The translations under genes were made by a program, and so were the position numbers. Positions 12,326 through 25,548 of a DNA stretch of 64,000 nt are shown piece by piece. Below the pieces are notes generated by a model. The model saw only the letters and a program-made list of their open reading frames with translations. It did not search any database and was not told the DNA's origin. Position 1 is the stretch's first letter. The number at the start of each line of letters is the position of its first letter. The DNA is from Acanthopleura granulata. Lineage: Eukaryota; Mollusca; Polyplacophora; Chitonida; Chitonidae. The stretch is from NCBI GenBank assembly GCA_016165875.1, contig JABBOT010000080.1:36183763-36247762 (forward strand), in the 5' to 3' direction.

Positions 12326-12420
12326 TGGTTTTCTCCACCAGTTAGTCTGGCCACGGTCATATGAGAAAAATATTCTTGATTATTCGACGTAAAATCAAAT
12401 ATATAAATTAATAAATAAAA
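12326..12420 (+). mobile_element. SINE 3' fragment, strongly decayed
   Basis: ttttctccaccagttagtct, then ggccacggtcatatgag, aaatattcttgattattcga, cgtaaaatcaaat and an AT tail line up in order with the 3' half of the SINE family (cctcccaccataatgctggc, cgtcgtataagtg, aatattcttgagtacgg, cgtaaaacac). Confidence 0.55.
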
Positions 12421-12664
12421 TGTACTCTCACGTCTTTAGTGTGAATGAGTGACGGCACACCACCGTCTTCAGGCTTCGGCAAGTAACCGGAGAATTGTAC
12501 TATGTGTGTGACATTGTTTTCATGCTCCCACACGTCAATCGCTTATGTTATGAATTTATGAGGGCACCTCCGAAAATTCCCTGTCCGAAGCTTGGCGTGT
12601 CGGAACGGAGCTTTCTGAAATATTATTTGCTTCTACAAAAAATAAATACAGTATGAATCCGACC

Positions 12665-12745
12665 AGTTGCCGTGGCGTAGCGGATAAAGCGTTGGCCCCT
12701 AAACGTTAGACCCGCAGTTCAATCCTGAATCGAGTTGTACCTATA
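12665..12745 (+). mobile_element. tRNA-like sequence, probable head of a second SINE family
   Basis: Has a box A-like tggcgtagcgg (12673-12683) and a box B-like cagttcaatcc (12715-12725) at tRNA-like spacing, but the acceptor stem does not close cleanly. It is therefore more likely a tRNA-derived repeat head than a functional tRNA gene. Downstream sequence to about 12900 may be the body of the element. Confidence 0.35.
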
Positions 12746-14460
12746 AGATTTGAACATCCGAATTCATGGCACTACCTCGCTTAGCGCTCACTATAAGAAA
12801 TATAGACCAAGTTCTGGTCAACCCAGTGTCCGGTGTCTTCGGCACGGCATTTCAGAAAGGCAGCATTATAATCATGTTGGCATTTGGTCCGGACCACTTT
12901 AAGAAGACTCGTGATAGGACCGAAACAATGATGAGAGCGAATGAAAACTCCAAACAAAATAGAAACAAACTAACAGAACTGACCGGAAACCAATAGACAT
13001 TTTCGTTAAACTAATCATGGTGCTCACTGATGCTTGTGGTACCTTTAAATGTTGTCGGGCAAGAATTTTTCACGCTAAAGTATCGCTCATGGTTGCACCA
13101 CAAGGTTTGAAACTTGTGCATCTTTGTAGGCAAATGTTCTACGCACAATAGCAAGTTACACAATGAAATTTATATCCACACGATTCTTTATTCCCGAACA
13201 ACAACACCGCACTACAAACCTTAAGTTGTGCCTACCCTAACATTACTGTAAGCATAAATAGTATCAACATGGCAAAATTTCTTCCTGTGAATTAAAACAC
13301 GTGAAAGATTACCACGGGTATCCAGTTACAGTTGATAGCTGTTGCACCTGTGGTAGGTGTAGTCGGTGAGATTGGCAATTTGGCAGGTCAAAAGCTCTGA
13401 GAACGCCATACTACGCATGTGTAAACAGATCTACCTTCATGTCTAATCACGATGAAGGGCTATCTATGCCTTTCCTTTTACAGGCGAATTCTACACACCT
13501 GTAGCTAACAAATTGGGGATTTGTTCCTGTTAGGTTTGAGTTGACGCTTTCTCTTGTCACAGATGTGTATTTTAGCTACGTTATCAAAAATGGTTTCTCT
13601 GACGTCCATTTTCTATTTCTCACATATATATGTATTATTTAGCCACCGTTCATGGGTGATAATTTAATGCGACACGGTAATATGGTCACCGTTTTTCGGT
13701 CACGGGGGTAATCTTGCTTAAAGATCTGACAAGAAACAAATTGTATGGAAAGACTGGAGAATTATGGAGAATTAAGTCTCCCAAAGGGGCGGCATGGGGT
13801 GAGGGATATAGTTAATAATATTCTGAGCTCGACCAAATATAACACCTTTCTTGATAACTAATACAAACTATCGAATTACTCGTTCATAAAAACACCACAA
13901 TTATGGTATTAATGACTTTTTTCCATAACACAGGCTTGTGCGCTGATAGACGGTATCGGGTTTACCAATGCGTTATATCCGCCTTAGTTTACTTAGGTGG
14001 TGTATGTCCTTTGTATACCAATACTCATTAAATGCTATTTGCTTTTATGTCTAAGCCAATACAGTTCTTTACAGCTAAGCTTGTTAGCTCTTGTGTCGGT
14101 AAAGACGAAAATAGTTCGTGTTTTGTACATGCCTTGTGTACAAAAACTTGTTTATCGAAAAGAATGTATTCAACGTGGAATATACCGTTACAGGTTCTTT
14201 CGTCATTTTGAACAAACTGCAAGATGTAGTAGGTATTTGCGGGCTGTGAAGACACGGAATTTACCTTGTATATGAATCTGGATTCCATAACCAACGGTGA
14301 GTTGAAGAAGATATTTTTCAGCTTGTATTAACACGCTCATGTGTATGTCTAAATACATTTGTTTATTTCACTGTTACTTGACACAAGACACCCAGCTAAC
14401 TCAGTATACGATAGCTGCAAACGTGCAAGTACTGTACTCGTATGAACTTTAGACCAGTGA

Positions 14461-14693
14461 CACATTTTTATTGATTCTGGTTAATAAGCGATTCCAATTA
14501 ATGTGTTTTCTTTGTGAAGTTTGATTGATTTCAAACTTCAATCGCTATAGGATACACCTTTAGACAAGGAAATTATAGATTCGCACATTTTGATTGATTC
14601 TAACTAATTTATTCATTAGTACAGTCACGTAACAGATATGTTTTTTATAAAGTTTAATTATTTTCAAACTTCAATCGCTATATGATACACCCA
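14461..14693. repeat. Tandem direct duplication, unit about 115-125 bp
   Basis: 14461-14569 and 14584-14693 share the same order of blocks: cacatttt-ttgattgattct, ...aaagttt-att, then ttcaaacttcaatcgctata and gatacacc. The first copy also holds a hairpin gaagtttga/tcaaacttc at 14516-14540. Confidence 0.7.
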
Positions 14694-15300
14694 TCATTGT
14701 TCGAGACTTAGTCACAATGCGCGGTTGACGGCGAACGTGCGACCGCTTGCACAAAGGCCTTCCACTAATATGGTATGCATATCTGTAGGTTAGTATTCCT
14801 TTAGGAGAGTTAATTTGTCAAATATCGATGGTTTTCGCATACATGCAAAGAGAGACAGGAGGACAGGGTTACAGTTGGCGAATGGCCAGATGATAGCTCG
14901 TGAAGTCTGGCCGTCTTACCTTATATTTCTCAGTGAATAATGAAGGTAAAGATATAATATGTGATACTGTTTCCATATAGCCGTACTCGAAAAAGAAACT
15001 TAATACAGTTCACATGCAAGAACTGTGGTGCATATGACAGCAGAGACTGGGATTTACACTGGTTATATCCGACTTATCCGACTGACCCGTTGCATTGACC
15101 TTCACTGGTCCACACAATGTCTTAATGGATGGCCGTAACTGGAGTGTTACAAAAATAACAAAATACTCTTGTGAAAACGTGGGTGGAGTCTGTATAGGAA
15201 GTATTATCTGTAACCTTAAACCTAGCAGAGTCAAATAGCGTACATTAAGGGTACAAGCTCACAAGCGCCAATATGTATGCATGTAACTATATTCATTGCT

Positions 15301-15529
15301 TATTAGGCTTTAAGCCTCCCACTAATGCGGTCGCTGTGAGTTCAAGTCCAGTATGGCTTCCTCTCCGGCAGTACGTGGGAAGGTCTGATGGCAACCTGCA
15401 GATGGTCGAGGGTTTCCCCCGGGCTATGTTCGGTTTCCTCCCACCATAATGCTGGCCGCCGTCGTATAAGTGAAATAATCTTGAGTACGGCGGAAAACAC
15501 CAGTCAAATAAATAAATATTAGGCTTTAA
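15301..15529 (+). mobile_element. 5'-truncated SINE with perfect 13-bp target-site duplication
   Basis: The element 15314-15516 starts inside the tRNA-derived head (gcctcccactaatgcggtcg), keeps box B (gtgagttcaagtcc, 15336-15349) and the central domain, and ends in cagtcaaataaataaa. It is flanked on both sides by the identical tattaggctttaa (15301-15313 and 15517-15529), a hallmark of LINE-mediated retrotransposition. Confidence 0.92.
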
Positions 15530-16689
15530 CTTGGATTTCAACTCTGTATGTATATTTCGGTCAATTAGTTTTGTTTTAAATAAAATGCAAAGTTTTGTTA
15601 CTGTCGTGTTTTGGCACCTAAGAATCAAAAAATACCCAGAGAAAAATCCTTTATGTAGGCCAATGTTCCTTTCTACGTCGTTTCTCTTACAGGGAATTGG
15701 CACACACAAAATGATCGCTGTACATTCTCTCTGACAGGTTAAAAACATGCCTAAAAGAGCCGGAAGCAAAGTCGTTTTAAAAAGATGGACGAATGAATAC
15801 TTCAATGCTCTTAAAAGAAATGGATAAAAGTCACAAGTTTATGTGTGCAAACAGATTTAAACAATTTTATAGTTTGGTCACCTAAACTACTGAATGTTGT
15901 TTGTATAGCTTTGACAAAAATGAAAAAAAAAAGAACAACTATGGTATATCTTTTTACACGATTGAATGTAACTGAAAAAAGGGCAAAAAAATTATTCTTT
16001 TAATATCAATTACACGCAAAATGGGGAGCGATCATTGTCAAGCTGTTGTCTTAATTGTTAACTATGCTCAAATGTGCCAGTGTTCTATGTAGAGATGATT
16101 TCGGGATAAACCCTTTTTAGTATGAGTCCGAACATATTGCTACAGAGTCGCACTGTACCAGCTATGTAGCGCGTTCTGTGTGCGTGTGTTAATTAGATTA
16201 TCAGTTCTCTCCCAGTGTAAAACGTGATGCCGAGGACACCTGACAAGACACCCTCCCTCCATACCAACTTCATCTAGTTTACACCTGTGTATCCTTTCTA
16301 ACACTTGGCCTATAGCGTAAAGAAATGTACCAAGCACATGTACACTATAATCGGTTGATTAATAAAACACTCCTGAGGTTATGGTCTAGGCCTGTATATT
16401 TTAAAGCACACGGTACGAAATGCAAGCCTCTTCACGCTATTCTTGTAATGTTTCGCTTTATATGTATACATATATTTTTCAATTTCTTTTTGAGCTGATT
16501 TGTCATGTTCAAGTCCTTGTGTACATCAACTTTCAAGCAGAAGAAAGTAGCATCCACCGTAAATATATATAGAAAGTTTTCATTTAACCATTTGTACGTC
16601 AAGATTTATTTAGTCTTTGTCTGTAGCGAGCGGCGAGAATCTCGTGCACTGGTTAGGATGAGCACTGTCACTAAATATTTCTTGTGTCT

Positions 16690-17030
16690 TTGATCAACAC
16701 CCATTCATTCACACTTACTCTACTACACATGTACGGTATTTCATCTATACCCATCTGTCATGCTTTCTCCACTACTTGTGTATTTGATTTACACCCAGCT
16801 AACTGTACTAAACTGTTTGTCTGATCTACATCCATCTTTCATACTTACTTCACTACTTTTGTAATTGTTCTATACCCCTCATTTATACTTACTGTATTGT
16901 GTGTGTATTTCATCTGCAATCATGTTTCATACTCACTCTACTACCTGTGCATTTGATTTGCTCTCATATTTCATATTTACACCACCATGTATTTGATCTA
17001 CACCCATCCTTCATACTTATTACATCCAGT
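16690..17030. repeat. Degenerate tandem array, unit about 40-50 bp, ~8 copies
   Basis: The theme (t)ttgatctacacccatc-tttcatacttactctactacttgtg recurs from 16692 to 17020 with variable spacing. Individual units differ at many sites, so the array is old. No coding potential is seen. Confidence 0.7.
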
Positions 17031-18359
17031 CATCGGGAACCTGATGCTAAATACTTCAGCGCACAATAGGTTACCACCACTAATCCTGGCGTTACAGTGA
17101 CATATCTTATATCACGTCAAATAACTCCACATTGTAACGCATGAGACAACGAGGCGTTCTTTCTGAATTGTTCCGCTGACCTTTTAGATGCTGCATGAAT
17201 AATAACAGATCTGCTTACAGAAAATTATACATTGGTAACAGATAATAAACCTATGTCCAAAAGAAACTTAGGTAAATACTGAAACGTAATAATGTGGATA
17301 ATAATAGAATGAAACTGAACTGCACTATGATTATTTACAGCACATTGATATAGTAGATATGTGTGTAGGGTCATTGCACCATATGAAGTGGGTTAACGTA
17401 GTGTTGTTCCTTTCCTTTAGTCTTTCCTGTAAGGGAACACGTTAATTTTTCAGTTCGCTGCCTGTAGAACCCTACACAGTGGTAATGTTCAGGCTAAATT
17501 TTTGAAAAGCCTGTTTTATATTTACAGCTAAGAGAAGCACGTTGATGTGAACAGAATTTCTGCGCATAGACGTGCAGGTCTTGGTATTTATATGTCAAGA
17601 GAGTATCCTCGCCCAGTGTGCTGCGTTCTTTTGAAAGAAGGGCATTAGCTTATCTGCCAACAGCACGATGGGATCCTGTGTCATTTCAGCTTCACTGAGA
17701 TTAAGGATTTTCGCCAGGTCACGAGTACAACTGACAGCGTAAATAGCAAGGTATCCGGTTTCTGTGACATTGTATTAGTCATTTTGTTGAGGTACATAGT
17801 GACAGCAAAAATAGCATGCAGTTATTCGGGAGCATGTAAAGGGTAGAGCTCTGTGGCCTGTCGCTTGACACATGGATATTACCAGATGCCATTTCACAGT
17901 CTTCGACTGCATTGGTATTGACAATACACTTTCACGCACATACAAGACTACCAGGATGGACGGCTGAAAGCGAGAACTTTCTCAACATACAAAAAAAATT
18001 AATTTTTCAATATGGTCAGTAAAACTTTACCGACTAATACATCTTTTTGAACCAGGATTTTTGACCTACTCTCCATCCCCTTCTGTGTGATTCTTTACAG
18101 AAATAAAAATATAATGAGTGTGTGTCATCAGGGTTATATCTGTATGGCTTCAAGTCTTCACGTAGGAGAGCAGAGGCCGGCCGAGTGTTCACAACCAGCA
18201 CCTGACAACCACCTTGTATTACCGAAAGGCTGTCTCTATACAAGTTCACGCGCTTTGATTTCGGCCCGTATACGTTGTTGTACAGTTGCACCATTGCAGC
18301 TGCTAAGAATTACACAACAATGAAATTATAGCCTCAGCTTTGTCTGCAAGATATGTTTA

Positions 18360-18670
18360 TTTGATTGTTGTTTAACGGCCGTAAACGATGGCTATCAGTT
18401 ATATGGGTGCTCCGGGTAAACCGTTGACCTATGGCGAATTACTCACAAACCTTCCAACGTGTGACATACAAGTATGCACACTGTGGTAGTAGTAGACTGC
18501 GTAAACGGCCCCGTGCAGGTATCATTAATGAGTCGACGGCTATATCATCATCAGGGAGAGCAATGATGATGAAGCAAGGGGGTTGAACCTACACCATGTG
18601 TGAACTCGCAATGGCTAACCATGCACTCGATCACGACCTGCTCCTGCTGCGGGATAGAACACTCGTTAAA
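18360..18670. repeat. Possible dispersed repeat (unclassified)
   Basis: Begins tttgattgttgtttaacggcc, a form often seen at SINE tails read in reverse. It contains gggtaaaccgttgacctatg, and nearby tatggcgaat also occurs at about 34940. No termini or duplications could be defined. Confidence 0.25.
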
Positions 18671-19246
18671 CAGATTTATACGCTAGGCAAAATATGCAGA
18701 GAGATAAATGCACTTTGACGACATGATCAAATGTACAGATAAGTCGATTGATGTCATCACACCGATATTTCTCTAAACGGCCATTTAAAGTTGTGCTTTC
18801 CAATTCACCTCATGAGCTGCATGTAGTGTGCCTCTTGCTTTGATTACAAATGTTGCACGCGACATAATTATAATGACATTGTCAGAGATAGCGACATAAC
18901 AACTCCAAGTCGAGATATGCAGTAACACAGCCCAGGTAAGCTGTTGTACATACAGGTTAGATCTTTCATTTTAATATTATCATCAGCAGTTTTCTGTCTT
19001 CAGATTTCTTCGTTCATTTTCAGATTTAGTTACCATTACCCAATGCCCCGTTCTGGCGGCCGCCTCTGTCTATGTGTTCCTGTTATCAGCCGCTGATGTC
19101 CATCGTCTTCTGTCATTCTTCTAGTAAATGTCAGCGTTTTTCTATTCACACGTTATTCTATATACACGTATCTGTTTATATGCTATCAATGTTATATACC
19201 TGTACGTATTATCCGCGATGCATCTGTGCAATATTTATGTTCAGTA

Positions 19247-19274
19247 ACTGCTGTCAAATGTATTTGACAGCAGT
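19247..19274. repeat. Perfect 13-bp hairpin with 2-nt loop
   Basis: actgctgtcaaat-gt-atttgacagcagt is an exact inverted repeat in non-coding sequence. With almost no loop it is a short palindrome; no flanking terminator-like context is apparent and its role is unknown. Confidence 0.8.
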
Positions 19275-19689
19275 ATGTCTTCCGTCAATTCTGATCAGAT
19301 GTATTTTATCCTTGTAATGGTCTATGCCATCGGTTTTCTATTGCTGAGTAGCCTGCAGTGGTTTAAACTCGCTGAAGAAGTACATATAGTTATTTACCCA
19401 TCTTCATTTATCACTGACCGGATTCCGTCACCATGCTCAGTGCTGAGCGTTCCGGTCACTGAATGTTTAGCATTGCCATATATCTTGCAGAAAGCAACCA
19501 TCATGCCCCCCGTTGTTCTTTGCTTAACTTCCAGTCGCTAGCACTCGCGAAGAATGGAATTATTGCGGCCCGATTCCCAAAGTCTCACAGACTCAGGGGC
19601 CTCTACGATGTTCTGGCGGCCATTTGCGCAGTTGAAGACCACATAATTGTTCTCCACCAATACGCTGTGGGCATATGAACGTCACGCGC

Positions 19690-19795
19690 GTGACGTATAG
19701 GCCTACTTTGGTTTCCTCCAATCCTAAAAAATCGCATGATTGCAAAATTATTTACTAGAACGTTAAACCACTTATCAAAATAATTGAATGAATCC
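19690..19795 (+). mobile_element. Possible decayed SINE tail
   Basis: tttggtttcctccaatcct, then aacgttaaaccacttatcaa and aataattgaatg resemble the 3' end of a SINE (ggtttcctccca...taaaccac..tcaaata). Support is weak. Confidence 0.25.
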
Positions 19796-20855
19796 TTTTC
19801 TGAAACCTTCGGAAATGAAGTTATGTAATTATATGTAGCAGTTAAAACTCACTAGTATTTGTCAATACTCACGACGGCGGCTGACCAGTAAATCAAACCA
19901 GTTACATACGAATCTGGTCACCTGTGCTGATATGAAAACTAATGAATAGGTATCATATTTGAACATAGCTTTTATTCAGGTTGTCCCGTATTTTTGGACC
20001 AGCCTTCACGTTTTGCTTCAAGGTTAATTACCCTAGAGCATTTGGCCCTGAGAACAAATTTCATGCTCGCCTTCCACGTCAGTAGTCGCTCCATGCAGTA
20101 AGCCACAGGTGCTAGCCTAACATAACTTAATCACTCTATTATAAGTAAAGAACTAATGACATCTGTGTCAATAACTGTACGTTAATCAGATTGTATGGAG
20201 CATGCCTGTAAACAGATGTTTTTATCGGCTGGAAAAAAAGTGTTTCAGTTAAACTTGCATGCGAATACCTTGTAAAACAAAACAAATCAAAAGCCTTGTC
20301 CGTAATTTTTTTATCCCAAGTCATACCAATGCCGATGCATCACACAATTATTTTAATACCAAAAGCCATACCATAGACATTTTCGGCGAGGGCTTGTACC
20401 AACTTAATAAGATTTGTTATCACAGAACGACACCTGACTCCTGTACATCGTGAGATTATGAGTTTATCCCCTGTCAAAAATAGGATTAACAGGCAATTTG
20501 TCGCTTTGTACAAAAAGCATTATTGCCTTTGTCACTATATTTGTATCTGAAAAAAATTATTAACGACAGGTATATAACAGTTTTCGTTGTGGTTCTACTT
20601 GCAGATGGGCGACTTGTACATCTTTGTCCACCTGAGAAAGCAGCGATGATATGATCCAAATCAGGCCCTGACCACGCAATTTTCACATATAACTGGGTGT
20701 GATTAACCTGTTTAATGAATTGTGCTAAACATTGAGCGCTACCTGTAAACTAAGAATGGCGTAGGTGCAGATCAGTGTGGCAAGGGACTGGAGACGACTG
20801 TTTCACGGGGCAATCAGAGAGATAGTCGTGTGGTCTCGTTAATTCAAGCGACAGA

Positions 20856-21998
20856 ATGGCCAAATGGACGGAAAATGACAGGGAGTGGTCAGCAGACCCC
20901 CAGCAGACCTCTCTTAACTCACCAAGGTCGGCGTTTGAGGACTCGCTGTGGGAAGAGCTTTTGAAAGACACCTACCACTCCTCTGAGATCTGGTCATCGG
21001 TCCGATTTAGGCAGAGCCAAAGGACAAGTATATCAAAGGAGCGAATTCCTGGTAATAATGAACGATCAGACAACAATATTGTTATCCGGTACACGGAGAA
21101 TACGAGACACTCTCAGCCAATAGATCTCGTTCCAGACAGTGGTTTTGTGAAGAAACACAAGGGACCAACCCCCAACAACAATTACAAGCCAAATAGTAAA
21201 TATGGCCGCTTTTGTCGTAGATCACTGAGCCAATCTCGCAATCCGTCAATGAAACGAGGTGGCCGCGGGGGCCGGGAAGGTGACTCGGTAGATCGGTATG
21301 ACGAGTCCGTCCCGGTTGTTAGCCCTGGGTCTGTGAGAGAGAGGAAGTCAGACTACCTAGACGAACCAGCGTATGTCAGGGAAGCCTTATTAAGAGATAC
21401 ACCAATACTCCCAGCGACGTCTAAGGGTCTTGATACAGACGGTAACTCTGCTAAGGAACAGAGAGCGGATGATACAGACACGCATCAAAATCCAGAAACT
21501 CCACGAGATGACGACGAAGATAATGTACAAGACAACAACGACGAATTAGATTCTTTGGACGGAGAAATTTGGCTCTCGGGAAACTCCTTGACTAATGTGA
21601 CGACTTGGATGATACGAAACCAGGAGCATCTCCAAAGTGTTCTCAACAACGATCTCCATGGCCATCAGATTTCAGAAATTTCAAAGCAATCTCATGAGCG
21701 TAGTTTCGAACTGAAGAGAACTGAAACTTTCCCAAGTTTCTCCACCATAGGGGCTCTAAATTTCGAAGAAGGAACGAATAAGGACTTCGCTTTCTTAGGA
21801 AGTACAGATTCCGAGCAAACGTCTGGACTTCACTCAGATAATCGCGTGACTACTGCTGGTCAACCGAAATCAGCTGCGAAACCGGATCTTCTGGAACGTG
21901 ACGCCGTTCGGAACAGCTTCCATCGGATGCGGATGGAATTTCGCCACAGGAATGGTTCAACGAAATCCGCCCCAGGCTGCCGACGAGATCGACTTGGG
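20856..21998 (+). CDS. Long alternative first coding exon, probably of the PH-domain gene
   Basis: A 381-codon open frame starting at ATG 20856, the first ATG after an in-frame TAG at 20823-20825, and ending at a near-consensus donor (cttggg|gtaagc, 21998/21999) in phase 0. The protein is polar and probably disordered: basic and Ser-rich in the middle (RGGRGGREGD), then acidic (DDDEDNVQDNNDELDSLDGE), with a small hydrophobic segment near LWEELL. No domain is recognised. No partner exon is visible before 28981, and the next acceptor in the right phase is 37113, so I infer it is an alternative 5' exon (product about 1622 aa). If the donor is not used, the frame runs to TAA at 22071-22073 (405 aa), giving a single-exon gene. 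Confidence 0.7.
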
Positions 21999-24900
21999 GT
22001 AAGCTTTGTTGACAGGCTTGAAACTGATGTAAGCTTTGAACCACTGACATTTTGTAAATGCAGACGTTGTTAACATGTCAACAAAGTGAAGGAATGTAGG
22101 GTAAAATGATAATGCGAGGCTATTAATACAAAAATGTTTTGTAGTGTTGATTACCGTCGTCTCCTTGTATTTCATTTGTTTCTACGCCACGCCGTTCTAT
22201 GATCTCAGTGTGTCTATCTCTAGCTTATTTATATTTCAAGATTATCTTTCGATTTGATAATTCTGGATTTTAACGTCGGCAGAGAATTTGAAAATAACAG
22301 AGTTTACAAAGAGGTAAATTACTTTCCTTTGAAGGTGTTGTTATCACAAGGGTCATAGCGGACGACATAAACATGTAATGTTGAATATCTTTCAAATCGT
22401 TGACTCGCTAATACCACACACTAACAACCGTAAAACCATAAAACATCTGTCAGACGTTAGCTTCATTCGCACCCATGACATCTGTGACTATAGATAGCTG
22501 TTACGCGGAAGAGCGATTTCAGTCTGACAGATTTTTTCCTCCGTTCGAATGTTCTGGTGACATAAAAATGATACGTGAATGTTAAATTGATGCCCTGCTA
22601 ACTGAGCCCAAAGTGTATGTGATTTGGACGAAGTGGAGTACTAGCATACATGTATTGTCTTACTAGGACAGTTCTTGTTGAGGTAGCTTTGATCTGGAGC
22701 TGGAAACTAGACAACACCGATTGGAAAATCGTGTATTTTTGTAATTGTGTATTTTGTTGGGAAAGAGGCAGAAACAAAGGGGGGGGGGCGTGTGGCTACA
22801 TTTCTGTCCATTAATCCTCTTTGGCGATCATCAATTTAAAATATAAAGAGGATACCATTTATTTAATACAATTCAGCTCATAATATACATTCTACTTTGC
22901 AATACATTTACATTTATATGACCATATGCGGCCATGCTCTCTCGGAAGCCCGCGCTTTCTGTACCGTTCGACAATAACACATTATCGTAAACTGCAGTGA
23001 ATAACGATATTAACACAACCCTAAATCTGTTGTGTTAATGAATATATCCTTAGCTATAGTCCGTATAAGTACACGCTTAAAGGAAATGCTGGGAAAAGTA
23101 TTCAACCGACGAAGAAATGAAGCATACATGAGCTAATTATCATGTGTTAACGTAGAGTTAACTTAATGTTATTTTATTCTGTCGGTCATGCTGAGCGAGT
23201 AACGGTAGTCAATCAAGAGTGACCATGTAAATGCTTTTCTTTACTTCAGTTATAAGTTGGACGCGATTGTCCTTCACACTATCTGATGACATCATAGAGT
23301 TTGTACATGGGTAATAACGTCTGATTTTCGAAATACATTTTAACATCGTTATCAAACAAGTGAATGATATACCCACATGATGATCAAATTGTCTCAAGAA
23401 GATAAAACCCCCATCTCTCGGCCCGAGGAAATTTTCATTTTAGTTATTTCATCAGAAACCTCCTGATCAGAGTTCACCAAATATTGCAGTTTAAAGGTCT
23501 TTACCAAGTTAACATGAGTCGTAATTATATGTTAACGAGCTGTAATGATATCACACGGGTGTTTATATTGGTGCAGGTTCACACTACATGCATATTGCAA
23601 CACTAAGTGTATTCTTCAAAATTAGTGATATTTTCATTCAAGCAAAATGTATGGATTGGTATTTTATTTAACTATAAAATTAGTACATCCCTTCAGAGTA
23701 AACTCAGTTCCCTGCTACACCTGAGCCTTGAACCACACCTTTAAGAAGCTGAAAAAAAATCAAGGGCTCGTGAAGTAAACTGATCAGGAATACATTCCCA
23801 TAAATATTGCATCTTAAACGTGGTTAAACCTAGCTCAGTGTACCTAGACAATTTGGCGATGCGATCTATAGTTGTTTTACCAACATTTATATAAAGCCCT
23901 TAAGCAATGCCATCCAAGGAAACAAATGTTTATAATTTTAATTTATAATGTTTTTATTTTTAAGTTTGCTTTTTAGTTTTCACCGAACCAGAGAAATCGT
24001 CAATATTGAAAAATATCTCATTTCTCCCTGTCTTTTAAACTCTAAACACGACAGAGAGTGCCCAAATTCTGAGAAATTGCCGTTGCAGAAAATGCGTGAG
24101 AATACCATATGGCGTAATGTAGATACATGTACCAGGCATTTTTCTGTAGATTGGGGAATATCCGTCTGCATGGAAAGACGATTATATTTCAGAACGAAGA
24201 TATCTGTTAGACTCTTTTTTATTAGATATTGTGTAACAAAACCATGAAAAGAAGCTGTGAGGTGTTTGTGCTTGTGTAAGGATGGATCTCGTGTCAAATA
24301 GCAGCCGGGTTTTTCTTATCTTTTGAATACCGCGAATATATGGGCCGATTCACGCTTAATGGATGAATAATGTCTTAGATAAAGTCTATGAAACTTGTCT
24401 GTTTGGCCGCTGTGATCTAATAAAACATCACTGATTTGCAGAAGGCCTGCCACCACATAATCTAACAAATCGGATTAAATCGACTTCGAATCGAATGTTT
24501 TTACAGGAGTGTCATTAATTGAGCCCTTAATTACATACCCTGTGTTTTATTAACGATAAGCATTGTTCTTCTGGACAGTACCACTACAGCCTGGACATTC
24601 TAAACACGTTCCCTATTCTGCCCATTTGTCTTGTGTTCGTTGCTTTTAAACCCTTTCGTCGGTAGAATGTATGTAGCTTGCTTTTTGTTATGTCAGATTG
24701 CGTAAGTACTATTTTTTTTTTTTACAAATTCCTAAGAAGAATATATATGATAAGGGAAACCCATTGTTGAAATATACATTTATACTTTTATAGCACCTGA
24801 AGCACCCATTACCATACCCATGAAAACTTAATGTAAATAAGTGTTCAAACGAAACTTCTCTGAAACGTCACTCCAGGCACACGGTAGCATAACTGTGATA

Positions 24901-25534
24901 AAACTGTCGCCTGCAATCAAACGTGATGGTTCTGCGTTGATGGGCTATAGCTCTAGGTCAGTGTGTACGGTATGAGCCATTACGCAGTAAGCCTTATTGT
25001 TTTTTATAATACAAGTGCAGCCGAGAATAGTGCATGGGTGTGGGGACGGGGGAAGATTTACTTATTTTTGATTATTAAGAAAGAGGCGGATTGTCCGTCT
25101 GTCTGTTTGTCTGTCTACCTTACTTTACATATGCCTATATCCGCCTGTTATGCAACAGGGTCTCTTCCGATATCGCGTTGAATCTGTCGCGAGAAGTGTT
25201 TGAGTACATAATAATGTATATACAGAAACATGTTTTTTTATTTCTTTTTCATTTTAAATTTTATCACTATATCTCTAAATTTGTTATGCCCAAATCTAAA
25301 TTTTCCATTTCAGTGGAAACTTGTCAACTGTCCCCTAGTAAAAATTAACATGGACATTCTTCGTGTAGAATATCAGTACGCCATGGCATACAGAGAGTGT
25401 GCGTGTGTTATCGCATACCTGGGAGTTAAATTACTCGTGTTGCATGTGTCGCCTGCCTGGGGGCGGGCAATGTGGCTTTATAATCCGGTTGTTCTGGTCA
25501 CAGGCGGGGCTAAACGACTCCCGGGAGCGGCCGC

Positions 25535-25548
25535 GGGGGGGGGGGGGG
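25535..25548. repeat. Poly-G run (14 G)
   Basis: An uninterrupted G14 following gcggccgc. It is prone to length error in sequencing and could form G-rich structures. Confidence 0.85.

Larger units (their letters stand above)
8259..20825. other. Intergenic region without a supported gene
   Basis: About 12.5 kb in which I find no exon chain on either strand; the open frames are short, AT-driven or lie across repeats. It holds the SINE fragments and tandem repeats listed separately, a T-rich stretch at 10381-10438 and a poly-T run near 10687-10708. Confidence 0.5.

Noticed and set aside
12665..12740. Functional tRNA gene
   Set aside because: Box A and B are present, but the acceptor and anticodon stems do not pair well and there is no terminator T-run close by.
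15293..15805. 170-codon open frame on the minus strand
   Set aside because: Much of it runs through the SINE at 15314-15516 in reverse; the rest shows no protein features.
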